Under the pieces are notes generated by a model. It saw only the letters and a list, made by a program, of their open reading frames with translations, was not told the DNA's origin and made no database searches. Below, piece by piece: positions 33,479 to 46,142 of a stretch of DNA of 64,000 nt. Position 1 is the stretch's first letter; each line of letters starts with the position of its first letter. The position numbers were made by a program, and so were the translations under genes. The stretch comes from Lewinella sp. JB7. GTDB taxonomy: Bacteria; Bacteroidota; Bacteroidia; Chitinophagales; Saprospiraceae. The stretch is from positions 505,298-569,297 of the forward strand of contig NZ_JANCTD010000001.1 in the NCBI RefSeq assembly GCF_024297185.1, in the 5' to 3' direction.

Positions 33479-36400
33479 TTACCCTAGCCGCATCAGTTCT
33501 CCGATCTCCCGGTTCGTCATCTTGCCCAGGCTCTTTTCGCCCTCCACCACGCTCAGATCGGCCACCTCCTGTTTAGATTGGATGAGTTGATCGATCTTCT
33601 CCTCGAAGGTACGCTCGGTGACCAGGCGGTGTACGAAGACGGTCCGCTGCTGGCCGATGCGGTAGGCGCGGTCGGTAGCCTGTGCTTCGACGGCGGGATT
33701 CCACCAGAGGTCGTAGTGAATGACGTGGTTGGCGGCGGTGAGATTGAGGCCCGTCCCGCCGGCTTTAATGCTGATGAGGAGCAGCGGACAGTCGGTGTCC
33801 GTCTGAAACCGTTCGACCATTCCGTCGCGGTCCCTGGTCGCAGTACCGCCGTGAAGGAAGGGGGTATCGAGTCCGAAGCTGTCGCGGATCATCCGCTGTA
33901 GCAGCTCGCCCATTTCCCGGTACTGGGTGAAGATAATGGCCTTGTCACCGTTCTCGAGGATTGAGGTGAGCCGCTCGTGTAGCAGCAGACCCTTACCACT
34001 GCGGGTGAAATCGGCGGCGCCCTGCTTCAGGAACTGGGCCGGGTGGTTGCAACACTGCTTGAGGGCGGTGATGAGTTTCAGGATAAGCCCCTGACGACCG
34101 ATGCCGTCCTCCGATTCCCTGACCAGTCGCATGTTTTCGTCCAAGATGCTCTGGTACAGGGCCGTTTGCTCGGCGGTGAGGGTGCAGTATTCGGTCTGGA
34201 CTACCTTGTCGGGCAGGTCGCTGATGATGCTTTTATCGGTTTTGAGGCGCCGCAGGACGAAGGGGGCCGTCAACTTCTGAAAGCGGGCCGCGGCCCTTTG
34301 GTCGTGCTCTCCCTGAATGGGGCGGCCGTAGTGCTCGTTAAAGTGTTTGCGGGAACCGAGAAATTTCGGGAGCGTAAAATCGAGCAAGCTCCAGTAATCG
34401 AGCAAGCGGTTTTCCACCGGGGTGCCACTCAGGGCAATGCGTACGGGAGCCTTTATCTTCTTTACGGCCCGAGTTTGTTTGGCCACGGGATTCTTGATGT
34501 TCTGGGCCTCGTCGATGACCACTACCCGCCAGGCGAGTTTTCCCAGGGTCGTTTCCTCGGTGCGGGCGATGCCGTAGGTCGTGAGCAACACCTCGTACTC
34601 GTCCGTCTCCGGCAGCTTGCGCTGACCGCCGTGGTAGACGTGGGCGCGGAGCGCGGGAGCAAAGCGTACCATCTCCCGGTGCCAGTTCCCGAGCAGACTG
34701 GTAGGTACTATAATGATCCCTTTCTCCCGATCGAGCAGCCCCTCTTCGGTGTACTTCAGCAGTAGGGTGATGACCTGCAGGGTTTTGCCCAGTCCCATAT
34801 CGTCGGCGAGGACGGAGCCAAAGCCAAGTCTGGCATTGGTGTGCAACCAAGCGTAGCCGCGCGACTGGTATGGGCGTAGGGTCGCCTGCAGCCCGGCGGG
34901 CGGGGCGGGAGCCGGACCGTGCCGCAGACCGTCGATCAACTTCCGTAGCTCCGGACCGATACTTACGGGTGCCCCATCGTACTCCTCGGTGAATAGGGCT
35001 TCCAGCCGCTCGTGGGGTTTGAGGGTGGGTTCTCCCGCATCGAGGGCTGTGAGCAGGCGGGCGACTTCGGCTTCGTCGAGCAGGACGTAGCTGTCCTTAA
35101 ACTTCACGAGTCCGTTCGCCGTACTTACAAGCTCCCGGAATTCGGCCTCCGATATGAGTTCGTCGCCCAGGGCGGCCTGCCAACTGAAGGATAAGATGTT
35201 ATCCAGGGAAATGATGCCCGACAGTTCGAAGACTTCGGTGCCCGGCTTGGTCTGCGCGGTGAGTCCCAGGGCCGGACGCAGCAGCTTGCGTAGTGCCGCC
35301 GGCAGCAATACCCGCACGCCCAGGGCTTCCATACTTGGCAGCACGGCGGTAAGCACGGGGGCGAATTCGGCCACCGTAAAGCGCATGGGCGAGTACCCGT
35401 TGCCGGCCAGATAGACGTGCAGTTCCGGGAAGTGGCCGGAGAGGAACGAAAGGGTTTTGATGATCATCAGCCGATCGTGAGGTTCGGCTTCCGGAAGCCA
35501 GTCGGCCAGCGGGACCGGGGGTTGCTTTCCGGCCGCTTCCCGGTCGTCGATCAGCACTTCTACGGTCAGGCCGTCCGTGTTCTCTTCTACCTTCACGATG
35601 GGGCGAAAGCGCCGATCCGCCAGGTACAACTGTCCCAGCCAGCGATGAATGGCCGCGCCGAAGCCCTCCGTGCCGACCAGGGTGAATTGCTCTTGCGGCC
35701 CCAGAAGGAAGAGGCGCCGTGCCGGGGTGTCGCCCGTCAACTTATCCGTTCCCCGTCGGATGATGCAGCCCATCAGGGTAGCGAGCAGCTGTTCTCCCGC
35801 GCGGTCGGTACGAAACTCGAGAAAGGCCCCGTCCGCATCTACGTAGTACAGCAGGGTAGGGGCGGTGAGCTGGTAAAACTTATCTAGTATTTCCCGTGAG
35901 GTGTCGTCGGCGGTAGCCGGCACGTACTGCACCAGGTAAGCACCTGCGGAGCCCACCAATAGGCGCGGCACGAACGACTTACGTTGCACCAGCGTCCGCG
36001 CCAGTTGAAAACCGAGCAGCAGGCTGCGGGCCTCCTTACTGAGTTGGTGGCGCTCCAGTTGTTCGACTTGCAGTAGCCAGTCGAGCAGGCCCGCTTCGGT
36101 ACGGATTTCCAGGAGGGGCTCGTCCTCGTCGTTGTAGGCGGCGAAGGTCGTCGGCCGTAGGTCGGCGTTGAGGTGCAGTTCGAACTGACCGCCGGGGGGA
36201 AGCAGTTCACCGGCCTCGCCACTTTCGCTATCGTCCCGGAGCCAGAGCCGGTCGGCGAACCGCGCGGAGGTCGTGTAGATTTTCTCGATGAAGGAAGGGA
36301 AGTCGCCGGCAGAATCAAAGGCCGGATCGGTCGGTAGTCTGCGCACCGCCTGCCAGCCCCCGTCGGTAATGCCTCCGAAGTCGATGCCCGTTGCGAGCTC

Positions 36401-37066
36401 CTCGTCCCACCGAAAGGGCGGAAGGCCGGCCACCGGCTGCAGCAAATCCGCGAGTAGCGGGGGGGCGTCGGATGCGGCGATATCTTCATCCTGGCTGCCG
36501 ACCAGTTCCGCGCGGAGGTCCAGGCCGCGCATCCGGAACAAGTCGAAGGGGTCGTTGTCGATGGCTCCGACCATGACGTAAATGACGGCGGCCATGTGTT
36601 TGCAGGGGACGGCCCAGTCAGGACAGCTGCATTCGGGTCGCAGTTCCGCGAAGGTGTCCGGAAAGATGGTCATTCCCCGGTCCTTCAGCAGCTGCAGGAG
36701 CTCCTCGGGCAACGTGCCGGTCAGCAACTGGCCGAGGAGGGCGGGGTTTTTACGGATCTCGTCCACGATGCTCTTCCCCTCCCGGGGCTCCCAGGGGCGC
36801 CAGTCGAAGGTGACTTCGTACGGTTCGGGCATACTGCCCTGGACGGCCGCGGTGATGCGACCCGGAGACGGCTGCTTTATCTCTTCGACGAGGCCCTTGT
36901 TCGCGTAGGTTTGCCCACGGCTCAGGCGACCGGAGTAGTCGAGGCGCTGCAGGGCGGAGAGAAATTCCTTACCCCACCAGCTGGTGCCGTACTTGCGCCG
37001 GTAGCTGCCGGTTTTGGCCTGGGGGGCGGGTCGGCGCGACCATCCCCAGTAGTCGTTGCGTGGCAT
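33479..37066 (-). CDS. SWIM zinc-finger SNF2 helicase
   Basis: The start at 37066 (MPRNDYWGWSRRP) is chosen over 37186, whose extension is made of repeat-derived Ala/Cys/Arg codons. The 1195-aa protein carries a SWIM finger near residue 142 (CSCPDWAVPCKH), about 600 residues of a helicase-accessory region, then SNF2 motifs: LADDMGLGKTLQV (near 757), the DEAQ variant of motif II in VVIDEAQNIKN (near 850), and GGTGLNLTAANHVIHYD plus DRAYRIGQQRTV in the second RecA-like lobe. Bacterial SWIM-SNF2 proteins have DNA-repair or transcription roles; the precise job is unknown. Confidence 0.93.
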   Translation of the reverse strand: MPRNDYWGWSRRPAPQAKTGSYRRKYGTSWWGKEFLSALQRLDYSGRLSRGQTYANKGLVEEIKQPSPGRITAAVQGSMPEPYEVTFDWRPWEPREGKSIVDEIRKNPALLGQLLTGTLPEELLQLLKDRGMTIFPDTFAELRPECSCPDWAVPCKHMAAVIYVMVGAIDNDPFDLFRMRGLDLRAELVGSQDEDIAASDAPPLLADLLQPVAGLPPFRWDEELATGIDFGGITDGGWQAVRRLPTDPAFDSAGDFPSFIEKIYTTSARFADRLWLRDDSESGEAGELLPPGGQFELHLNADLRPTTFAAYNDEDEPLLEIRTEAGLLDWLLQVEQLERHQLSKEARSLLLGFQLARTLVQRKSFVPRLLVGSAGAYLVQYVPATADDTSREILDKFYQLTAPTLLYYVDADGAFLEFRTDRAGEQLLATLMGCIIRRGTDKLTGDTPARRLFLLGPQEQFTLVGTEGFGAAIHRWLGQLYLADRRFRPIVKVEENTDGLTVEVLIDDREAAGKQPPVPLADWLPEAEPHDRLMIIKTLSFLSGHFPELHVYLAGNGYSPMRFTVAEFAPVLTAVLPSMEALGVRVLLPAALRKLLRPALGLTAQTKPGTEVFELSGIISLDNILSFSWQAALGDELISEAEFRELVSTANGLVKFKDSYVLLDEAEVARLLTALDAGEPTLKPHERLEALFTEEYDGAPVSIGPELRKLIDGLRHGPAPAPPAGLQATLRPYQSRGYAWLHTNARLGFGSVLADDMGLGKTLQVITLLLKYTEEGLLDREKGIIIVPTSLLGNWHREMVRFAPALRAHVYHGGQRKLPETDEYEVLLTTYGIARTEETTLGKLAWRVVVIDEAQNIKNPVAKQTRAVKKIKAPVRIALSGTPVENRLLDYWSLLDFTLPKFLGSRKHFNEHYGRPIQGEHDQRAAARFQKLTAPFVLRRLKTDKSIISDLPDKVVQTEYCTLTAEQTALYQSILDENMRLVRESEDGIGRQGLILKLITALKQCCNHPAQFLKQGAADFTRSGKGLLLHERLTSILENGDKAIIFTQYREMGELLQRMIRDSFGLDTPFLHGGTATRDRDGMVERFQTDTDCPLLLISIKAGGTGLNLTAANHVIHYDLWWNPAVEAQATDRAYRIGQQRTVFVHRLVTERTFEEKIDQLIQSKQEVADLSVVEGEKSLGKMTNREIGELMRLG

Positions 37067-37084
37067 GGTATAAAGGTATGGATA

Positions 37085-37265
37085 CGGTGGCGCAGCTGGA
37101 AGCTGGATCGTGCTTGCGCTGCCGGAGGCAGCGTTGTACTCTCGCCGCCGGAGGCAGCATCGTGCTTTCGCTGCTGGAAGCAGCATTGTACTGCGCTGCC
37201 GGAGGCAGCATTGTACTGCGCCGCCGGAGGCAGCGTTGTACTGCGCGGTCGGGAGACCGCATCGT
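37085..37265. repeat. Family C repeat array, seven units
   Basis: About seven copies lie at 37100-37265, roughly every 25-27 bp. Read on the minus strand each is agtac(r)atgc followed by a hairpin such as GCTGCC-tcc-GGCAGC, GCTGCT-tcc-AGCAGC, GCGGTC-tcc(c)-GACCGC. They lie just upstream of the SNF2 start and are inverted relative to the copies downstream at 33.35 kb. Stem changes are often compensatory. Confidence 0.85.
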
Positions 37266-37266
37266 A

Positions 37267-38943
37267 CTAGTTGCGGCAGGCCGCGATGCTCGCCCGGAGG
37301 GTTTCGGCCGCCTTACGCGCATCGGACAGGTTGCCGAAGTTCCAGCGCATTTCCTCGGTGAAGGCCGGTTCGTCGTCTTCGTAGACGTTGATGATCTTTT
37401 CGCGGGATAGGGTGGGGATCCGGAGGCTGAGGTCATCCCCCCTGACGGCTACGTCGATCTGGGCGGCGTCGAGGTCGTAGAGATTAAATTCGTAGAGGAT
37501 CTCCTTTGTCTTTCGGCCGGATTCCGAGCGGGTGAAGCTCCACTGGCATTCGCCCTCCGCGTCCGACTGCAGGCTCAGTTCCTGAGTGTAGCTTGCCTCC
37601 GCCGGCGTGGTGAGCGCGGTGGACAGCCACGCAAGATCGCCGGCTTCGGTGGGCAGTTCCCGGGCGCGCTCGACGATCACGGGCAGTAGTTCGCGGACCT
37701 TCCGGGAGTCCTCGATGGAGGAGACCGGAAATTCTACCGCGTCGTCGTATCCCTTCGCCTCACCATCCTGCCAGTACTGCACGTAATCGGCGTCCCTGAC
37801 CGTCGGTACCACCACGGCGAGTTCCCCGCTCCGGGTATTCAGTGCGATCTTGCCGGGATCCAGATCGGCGAAGTGGAAGCTATAGCGGGACGTCTGCTCC
37901 GACTCCTTGTCCCGTTCGGTCCGGATCACTTCCAGCGTGGACAGGGCTTCCGGAGTAAGGACGGCGCTGGTACGGGCATCCGGAGTTTCCGAACCGGTGA
38001 CCAGTCCGGCGAGCGATTCCAGTGCTTCGTTCATTTCGGTGGGGCGGGGCATGCGGGCATCGCGGATTTCCCGGGCCAGCGGCAGGGCGGCGGTCAGGGT
38101 CTGGATGAGTCGGCGGGCCTCGTCAATCCCCGCGATGGGGATTTCCACTTCGTCGGTGTACTTCACGGATCCCTCGCCATCCGTTTCCAGGATCAGGTCT
38201 TCCCCACCCACGGTGCCCGCTTCTACGGAGACGGATCCGCGGTTGACCCGTACTTCCACGGTGTTCGTCGCTACGTCCGCCAGGCTGAAGTGGTAACGGG
38301 TGGTGGTCCCCTTGTCGGGGTCCGTGATCTCGAAGGTGACTTGGTCGGCGAGTGGATCGCCGGGGCTCCAGCGCACCTCCCGGGTAGTGCCGTCTTCGGC
38401 GAAGGGTTGCACGGCATCCGCCAGCCACCGTTGCAGTTTGGGTAGGGTAGTGCCGGGGGTGAAGTCACGCTCCCAGGCGGACTCGGCCAGGGGAATAGCT
38501 TCCCGCAGCAGGTCGCGGAGGGTTTTGGCGCGGTCGATCTCCGGGGACCACAGGCTGACCTCAGATTCGTAGTCCACCGAGCCGTCTTCCTCCGTTACGC
38601 GAATGAAGTTCTGACGGTTACGGGTCTTGAGTACGACGAGTTGGCGGTCGCGCTCGTCCTGGTAGTTGATGAGGCGGGGGTCGAGGTCGGAAAGATTGAG
38701 TGCGTAGGTGAGGGTTTCGGACTTATCGTTCTTGCGGTTCACGGAGGTGATCGTGACCGTTGCTTCCCAGGGGCGGTCCGCCGCGAAGGACAGTTCCTGG
38801 TCGTAGCGGTAGCGATCGGTTTCGACGGTTTCGAGCGCCTCCTGGACCCGGCCGAGCACGGCGGGGAGGGCGGCATCCTGGGCGGCGAGTGAAGTGAATA
38901 GCAGGCATGGCAACAGGAGGCCGGTCAAGTGGCGGGTAAGCAT
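37267..38943 (-). CDS. Secreted protein with four tandem ~130-aa repeats
   Basis: The start at 38943 gives MLTRHLTGLLLPCLLFTSLAAQ, a clear signal peptide; longer frames to 39081 are possible but less likely. The mature 535-aa region has four related blocks, each with a strand pair of the form Y(x)F/L-x-L-x-DLDP, a VxxxxxL strand, then V/YExEVxxxIxxIxxAR and a leucine-rich helix: YALNLSDLDPRLI, YHFSLADVATNTV, YSFHFADLDPGKI and YEFNLYDLDAAQI. I do not know the family. It lies beyond the family C array and upstream of SNF2 on the same strand. Confidence 0.75.
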   Translation of the reverse strand: MLTRHLTGLLLPCLLFTSLAAQDAALPAVLGRVQEALETVETDRYRYDQELSFAADRPWEATVTITSVNRKNDKSETLTYALNLSDLDPRLINYQDERDRQLVVLKTRNRQNFIRVTEEDGSVDYESEVSLWSPEIDRAKTLRDLLREAIPLAESAWERDFTPGTTLPKLQRWLADAVQPFAEDGTTREVRWSPGDPLADQVTFEITDPDKGTTTRYHFSLADVATNTVEVRVNRGSVSVEAGTVGGEDLILETDGEGSVKYTDEVEIPIAGIDEARRLIQTLTAALPLAREIRDARMPRPTEMNEALESLAGLVTGSETPDARTSAVLTPEALSTLEVIRTERDKESEQTSRYSFHFADLDPGKIALNTRSGELAVVVPTVRDADYVQYWQDGEAKGYDDAVEFPVSSIEDSRKVRELLPVIVERARELPTEAGDLAWLSTALTTPAEASYTQELSLQSDAEGECQWSFTRSESGRKTKEILYEFNLYDLDAAQIDVAVRGDDLSLRIPTLSREKIINVYEDDEPAFTEEMRWNFGNLSDARKAAETLRASIAACRN

Positions 38944-39092
38944 AGGGTGAATGGTGTTAAGCGTGTTGTTCAGGGGTACTAAAGTGGGCATAAGGATCGG
39001 TCGACGCAAATATTTCCCGCATCCCCAAAACTGGTGATATTCCCTACATCCCCGCGGACTTACCTTAGTCCGTCGCACCAATCCGGCCCCCC

Positions 39093-40757
39093 GTGCCCGT
39101 CACCTTCTCCCTGCTGGTCGGTAAATACCAATGGTCGCCGGAGCTCATTGCCGAGATACTGCGGGCCAGCGGTTATGCGCCGGAAGAAGGGGCCGACCCC
39201 CGCTGGCCCGACGAGGCCGTCGCCTACCTGAAGACCTTCCTGAACGGCCAGTGTCGGTTGCCCCATAAGCTGGAGTTACTCCGGTCGGGTCAACTGAGCG
39301 GTCTGGACCCGGGGGCACTCACCGAGAAACTGAAGTCAACCAGACGTCGACTACTCCGGGACCGCGAAGACATCTGGAAGGCGTGGAGCATCGGGCGGGC
39401 GGTGTCCTGGGATCCCCTGCGGGAGGAATTGCACATCGATGACGTCCGCTACCACGACCGGTTGGTCGGCTTCGCCGCGGGGGCGGCGGCGCGGGCCACG
39501 GCGGGGACCCCGGTAGCCTACCGCCGCAACCCGGGCGGGGAGGCCGTGGGCATTACGCTGTTGACGGAGTTGCGTCACGGCCCCCGCTTCCTGGAACAGC
39601 AGTACGCGGCCATCGACGACCTCAACCTGCGCTCCGCGCTCAAACAACTGATCGACCGCACCGAACCCCACCTTCCGCCCGTGCCCCCGCCCCCCGCACC
39701 CGCGCTTCCCGATCCACCCGACGACCCGCTCGCTAAAATGGCACGCAAGACGCACACGACACGGGCGGTCATCGAAGAGATTCTGCGGGTCGGCGGGTTT
39801 GCGCTACCCGAGGGTCCCCCCTTTGAGCTGGAGCCAGGGGCGGTCACCTTCGTAAACAAATTTTTGCACGGGCCGGGTAAGCGAAAGGAGAACCTCAACC
39901 GCCTGCGCCACGGTCGGTTCGCGGGGCTGTCGCCACCGGAAATCCTGAAGGCGCTCGGCACCAGGGAGGTGGTGAAGACCGTCAACCTCACGTGGTGCCT
40001 GGGAACCTTCACGCCCCACCCCCGCCGTAATGATCGGGCCGTGATTACGGACTGCGTAGACCGGCGAACGTTTTCGTACAACTGCGCCCCCGGGGAATTT
40101 CATACGAGTCTGCAGTTGCTGGCCTACCAGCGTCCGGTGAACAACCCGCCGCCGCCCGACTGGACGTTGAAGTCGGTACACCGGATCGGCGAAATCGCCC
40201 TGCCGTTGCGGATCCTGCTGCGCTGGTACCGTCAGTTGCCGCGGGAGGAATGGCGCATCGAACTGTTGTCCTCCCTATCCCGGGGGGAACGGACCCACCT
40301 GTTCCGCCAGGTACTAAACCTGAACGTGCGACCCCTTTCCCCGGAGCAACTCGCAGAGGCTACCGCCGCCCGCCGCAGCTGGATGACCGTTTGTGATGGC
40401 CTGTCGCAGGAGCACGACATCGACGTGGTCTTTTCCAACTGGCTCGTTCATGCCGGCAATTTGCACCAGTTGGTGGATTGGGCCCTCACCGGCAACGCCG
40501 TATACCCCCTCACCCGCCGGCAGTTGCGCACCTACTTTCTGGCGACCGGCAACGAGCAGCGGCTGCGGCTGCTGCAGTGTACGACCGAGGAAATTCACCT
40601 GCCCCTCCTGCGGGCTCTCGCGACGGAAGTCGATCACGGCGAACTGGTCAACCTCATCATCGAGTACGTCCGTGACCGGGACCAACTCGAGGAACTGGCC
40701 CGGCCCGGCGGGCCGGTCAGCGCCCTCCTCGGCTGGTGTCGGGCACAACTGGGATGA
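39093..40757 (+). CDS. Uncharacterised protein with a duplicated N-terminal domain
   Basis: A 554-aa cytoplasmic protein starting with GTG (no better start nearby). Two similar blocks open the protein: GKYQWSPELIAEILRASGY...AVAYLKTFLNG near residues 11-75 and RKTHTTRAVIEEILRVGGF...AVTFVNKFLHG near 215-285, each ending in LxRSGQLSGLDPxxL or LRHGRFAGLSPPEIL. A proline-rich linker (PPVPPPPAPALP) separates them. The C-terminal half is helical with no motif I recognise. It is followed by a stem-loop and lies about 150 bp upstream of treS. Confidence 0.7.
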   Translation: MPVTFSLLVGKYQWSPELIAEILRASGYAPEEGADPRWPDEAVAYLKTFLNGQCRLPHKLELLRSGQLSGLDPGALTEKLKSTRRRLLRDREDIWKAWSIGRAVSWDPLREELHIDDVRYHDRLVGFAAGAAARATAGTPVAYRRNPGGEAVGITLLTELRHGPRFLEQQYAAIDDLNLRSALKQLIDRTEPHLPPVPPPPAPALPDPPDDPLAKMARKTHTTRAVIEEILRVGGFALPEGPPFELEPGAVTFVNKFLHGPGKRKENLNRLRHGRFAGLSPPEILKALGTREVVKTVNLTWCLGTFTPHPRRNDRAVITDCVDRRTFSYNCAPGEFHTSLQLLAYQRPVNNPPPPDWTLKSVHRIGEIALPLRILLRWYRQLPREEWRIELLSSLSRGERTHLFRQVLNLNVRPLSPEQLAEATAARRSWMTVCDGLSQEHDIDVVFSNWLVHAGNLHQLVDWALTGNAVYPLTRRQLRTYFLATGNEQRLRLLQCTTEEIHLPLLRALATEVDHGELVNLIIEYVRDRDQLEELARPGGPVSALLGWCRAQLG

Positions 40758-40759
40758 GT

Positions 40760-40779
40760 CCCCACGGCCGTCCGTGGGG
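40760..40779 (+). terminator. Stem-loop after the unknown gene
   Basis: An 8-bp perfect stem CCCCACGG/CCGTGGGG with a 4-base loop begins 3 bp after the stop codon. There is no T-tract, so it may be a weak or Rho-assisted terminator. Confidence 0.4.
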
Positions 40780-40911
40780 GGTATAAAGGAAGCCCACCCG
40801 AAACGTCCGGCCGGCTTATTTTGCACCGCTCCCGCGCACCCGCCCGCCAACGCACAAATCTGCCTACCTTCCGTTCTCTAACCCGCACCCAGTAACCGCT
40901 ATCCCACTTTT

Positions 40912-44184
<3,273 letters not shown>

Positions 44185-44196
<12 letters not shown>

Positions 44197-44880
44197 GCGA
44201 GCGTAAATTCTGGCAAGTTTGTCCTGGCCCGTTCCCAGCCGGTGGAGGGCGTACAGCAGCACGTACACCAGCTGGGTACGCACGAAGCCGTGGCGCAGGT
44301 ACTTGCGGGGCGAGGTGGTCACGTGTGCGTCCAGTACGCGAAAGCCGCGGTGGCTCCGCAATTTGCGTACCATGCCGTTGTCTTCCAGCAGCCGCCAGTC
44401 GGAGAATCCGCCGACGGCCACGAAGTCGGTACGGCTCACGCCCAGGGACTGATCGCCGAAGCGAAAGGCATCGATGTCGAAGCGCGTGAAGTAGGCGTAG
44501 AGGCGCAGCCAGGGGAGCTTTTCTTGTCCTTCAAAGCGGAGCCGGAAGCAACAGGGCACGGCCGGGCGCTGCCGTAAATGCTCGAGCCAGTCGGGTGGGG
44601 GAAGGGTATCGGCGTGCAGGAAGTACAGGTATTCCCCCCGGGCGACCCGGGCGCCGGCGTTCATTTGGCGGGCGCGTCCGCGGGAGCCGGAGACGATGCG
44701 GGCGCCGTAGCGGCGCGCGATGTCCCGGGTAGCATCCGTACTGCCCCCGTCCGCTACGATTACTTCATACGAATCCTCCGGTGCCGTCTGGTTCAGCCGG
44801 TGGAGCGTACTCCCGAGATTTTCGGCCTCGTTCAGGGTCGGGATGATCACGGAGCACCAGGGTGTCGGATGCCGCCTCAT
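44185..44880 (-). CDS. TIGR04283-type family 2 glycosyltransferase
   Basis: I use the start at 44880 (MRRHPTPWCSVIIPTLNEAE); an upstream ATG at 44910 is also possible. The about 231-aa protein has the GT-A fold: CSVIIPTLNEAENLGS, VIVADGGSTDATRD, GSRGRARQMNAGARVARGEY and FLHADTLPP, followed by FRFGDQSLGVSR and LLEDNGMVRKLR. This signature belongs to the TIGR04283 family often found near arsenosugar or lipid-glycosylation genes. The acceptor is unknown. Its 5' end overlaps a predicted small membrane protein gene. Confidence 0.88.
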
Positions 44881-45106
44881 CGGCCGTGGGTTCTTTCTGG
44901 TGCTGGTCATTCTGGCGCTCGCTCTTTTCGGTCACGGGCAAATAGTGCACGACGGCGGCCGCCAGACCGATCAGGAGGAGCCACCAATCGATGATGCCGG
45001 TATCGGAGCGGGTGAGCAGCACCTCCACGATTTTGGCGCCGAGCAACAAGCCGAAGGCCCCGTAAACGATCACGTGTTTATGCTCGCGGGTCATGCCGTG
45101 GTACAA
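44765..45106 (-). CDS. Small two-helix membrane protein, overlapping gene
   Basis: A 113-aa frame whose first 60 residues look real: HVIVYGAFGLLLGAKIVEVL and IIDWWLLLIGLAAAVVHYL form two hydrophobic helices. The remaining about 50 residues are charged and lie over the start of the glycosyltransferase gene in another frame (about 115 bp overlap). Either the two genes truly overlap or this frame continues artificially past its natural end. It is 5 bp upstream of the galM stop and in the same direction, so it could be a downstream operon member. Confidence 0.5.
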   Translation of the reverse strand: MYHGMTREHKHVIVYGAFGLLLGAKIVEVLLTRSDTGIIDWWLLLIGLAAAVVHYLPVTEKSERQNDQHQKEPTADEAASDTLVLRDHPDPERGRKSREYAPPAEPDGTGGFV

Positions 45107-45110
45107 TTAA

Positions 45111-46142
45111 CTACTCAAAGCGGTAAACGGTGGTAGAGTTGAAGGTTTCGCCGACTTTCAGTAGGGGGGTGACGAAATTTTCCTGGTTGGGGGCGTCCGG
45201 GAAGTGTTGGGTTTCCAGACAGATGCCGCCGTGGGTGGGGGTTGGCGTGTCGCCGCGCATGTGGTACTTCCCGGTGGGAAAATTGGTGGTGAAGAGCTGC
45301 ACGCCGGGCTCGGTGGTCAGGCAGCGCAGGCGACGGCCGGTGGCGGGGTCGGTGACCACGGCGCATTCCCGGAGGCTGCCGTCGTAGGCGGAGATCACGA
45401 AGTTATGGTCAAAGCCGTTGGCAGCCCGTACCTGGGGGTGGTCCGCGGCGATGTCGCGACCCACCGGTTTGGCCGTCCGAAAGTCGAAGGGGGTGCCGGC
45501 TACCGGGCGGAGTTCGCCCGTGGGAATTTGGCGCTCATCTACCGGGGTGTAGCGGTCGGCGTGCAGTTGCAGAAGTTGGTCGAGGATGGTGTCCGCGGTA
45601 CCGATGTTGAAGTAGGTATGGTTGGTGAGGTTGACGACCGTGTCCTTATCGGTGGTGGCGGTGTAGTCGATCCGGAGTTCATTAGCGTCGTTCCAGGAGT
45701 AAGTGACCGTCACGTCGAGCTTTCCGGGGTAGCCCATTTCACCGTTGGGACTGCGGTAGTGCAGCCTAACCCCAACGGCGGATTCCGCGGTGAAGGGCTC
45801 GCCCGTCCACAGTTTTTTGTTGAATCCTTCCGGTCCGCCGTGTAGCTGATTGCCGTTCTCGTTGGCGACCAGGGTATAGGTGGTGCCGTTAAGGGAGAAG
45901 CGGGCGTTAGCGATCCGGTTGGCGTAGCGGCCCACGATGGCGCCGTAGCTGGGGTTTGTGTCGAGATAACCCGCCAGCGCATCGCAGCCCAGGACCATTT
46001 CCGCTCCGTCTACGCGGATCGACTGGACGATGCCTCCGTAGTTCAGGATGCGCACGGAATTTCCCGCACGGTTGGTAAGGGTATAGCGGGTGACGCGTCC
46101 GGCGGGGGCAACGCCCCAGAATTCCTGTTCGAGGGTGGGCAT
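45111..46142 (-). CDS. galM: Galactose mutarotase (aldose 1-epimerase)
   Basis: A 343-aa enzyme without signal peptide. It has the GalM beta-sandwich motifs: NYGGIVQSI, GAIVGRYANRIANARF, LHGGPEGFNKKLW, VVNLTNHTYFNIG with the general-acid histidine, and GGICLETQHFPDAPNQ with the catalytic-base glutamate. It interconverts alpha and beta anomers of hexoses, with galactose preferred in the family. It lies upstream of the small membrane protein and glycosyltransferase genes on the same strand. Confidence 0.94.
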   Translation of the reverse strand: MPTLEQEFWGVAPAGRVTRYTLTNRAGNSVRILNYGGIVQSIRVDGAEMVLGCDALAGYLDTNPSYGAIVGRYANRIANARFSLNGTTYTLVANENGNQLHGGPEGFNKKLWTGEPFTAESAVGVRLHYRSPNGEMGYPGKLDVTVTYSWNDANELRIDYTATTDKDTVVNLTNHTYFNIGTADTILDQLLQLHADRYTPVDERQIPTGELRPVAGTPFDFRTAKPVGRDIAADHPQVRAANGFDHNFVISAYDGSLRECAVVTDPATGRRLRCLTTEPGVQLFTTNFPTGKYHMRGDTPTPTHGGICLETQHFPDAPNQENFVTPLLKVGETFNSTTVYRFE

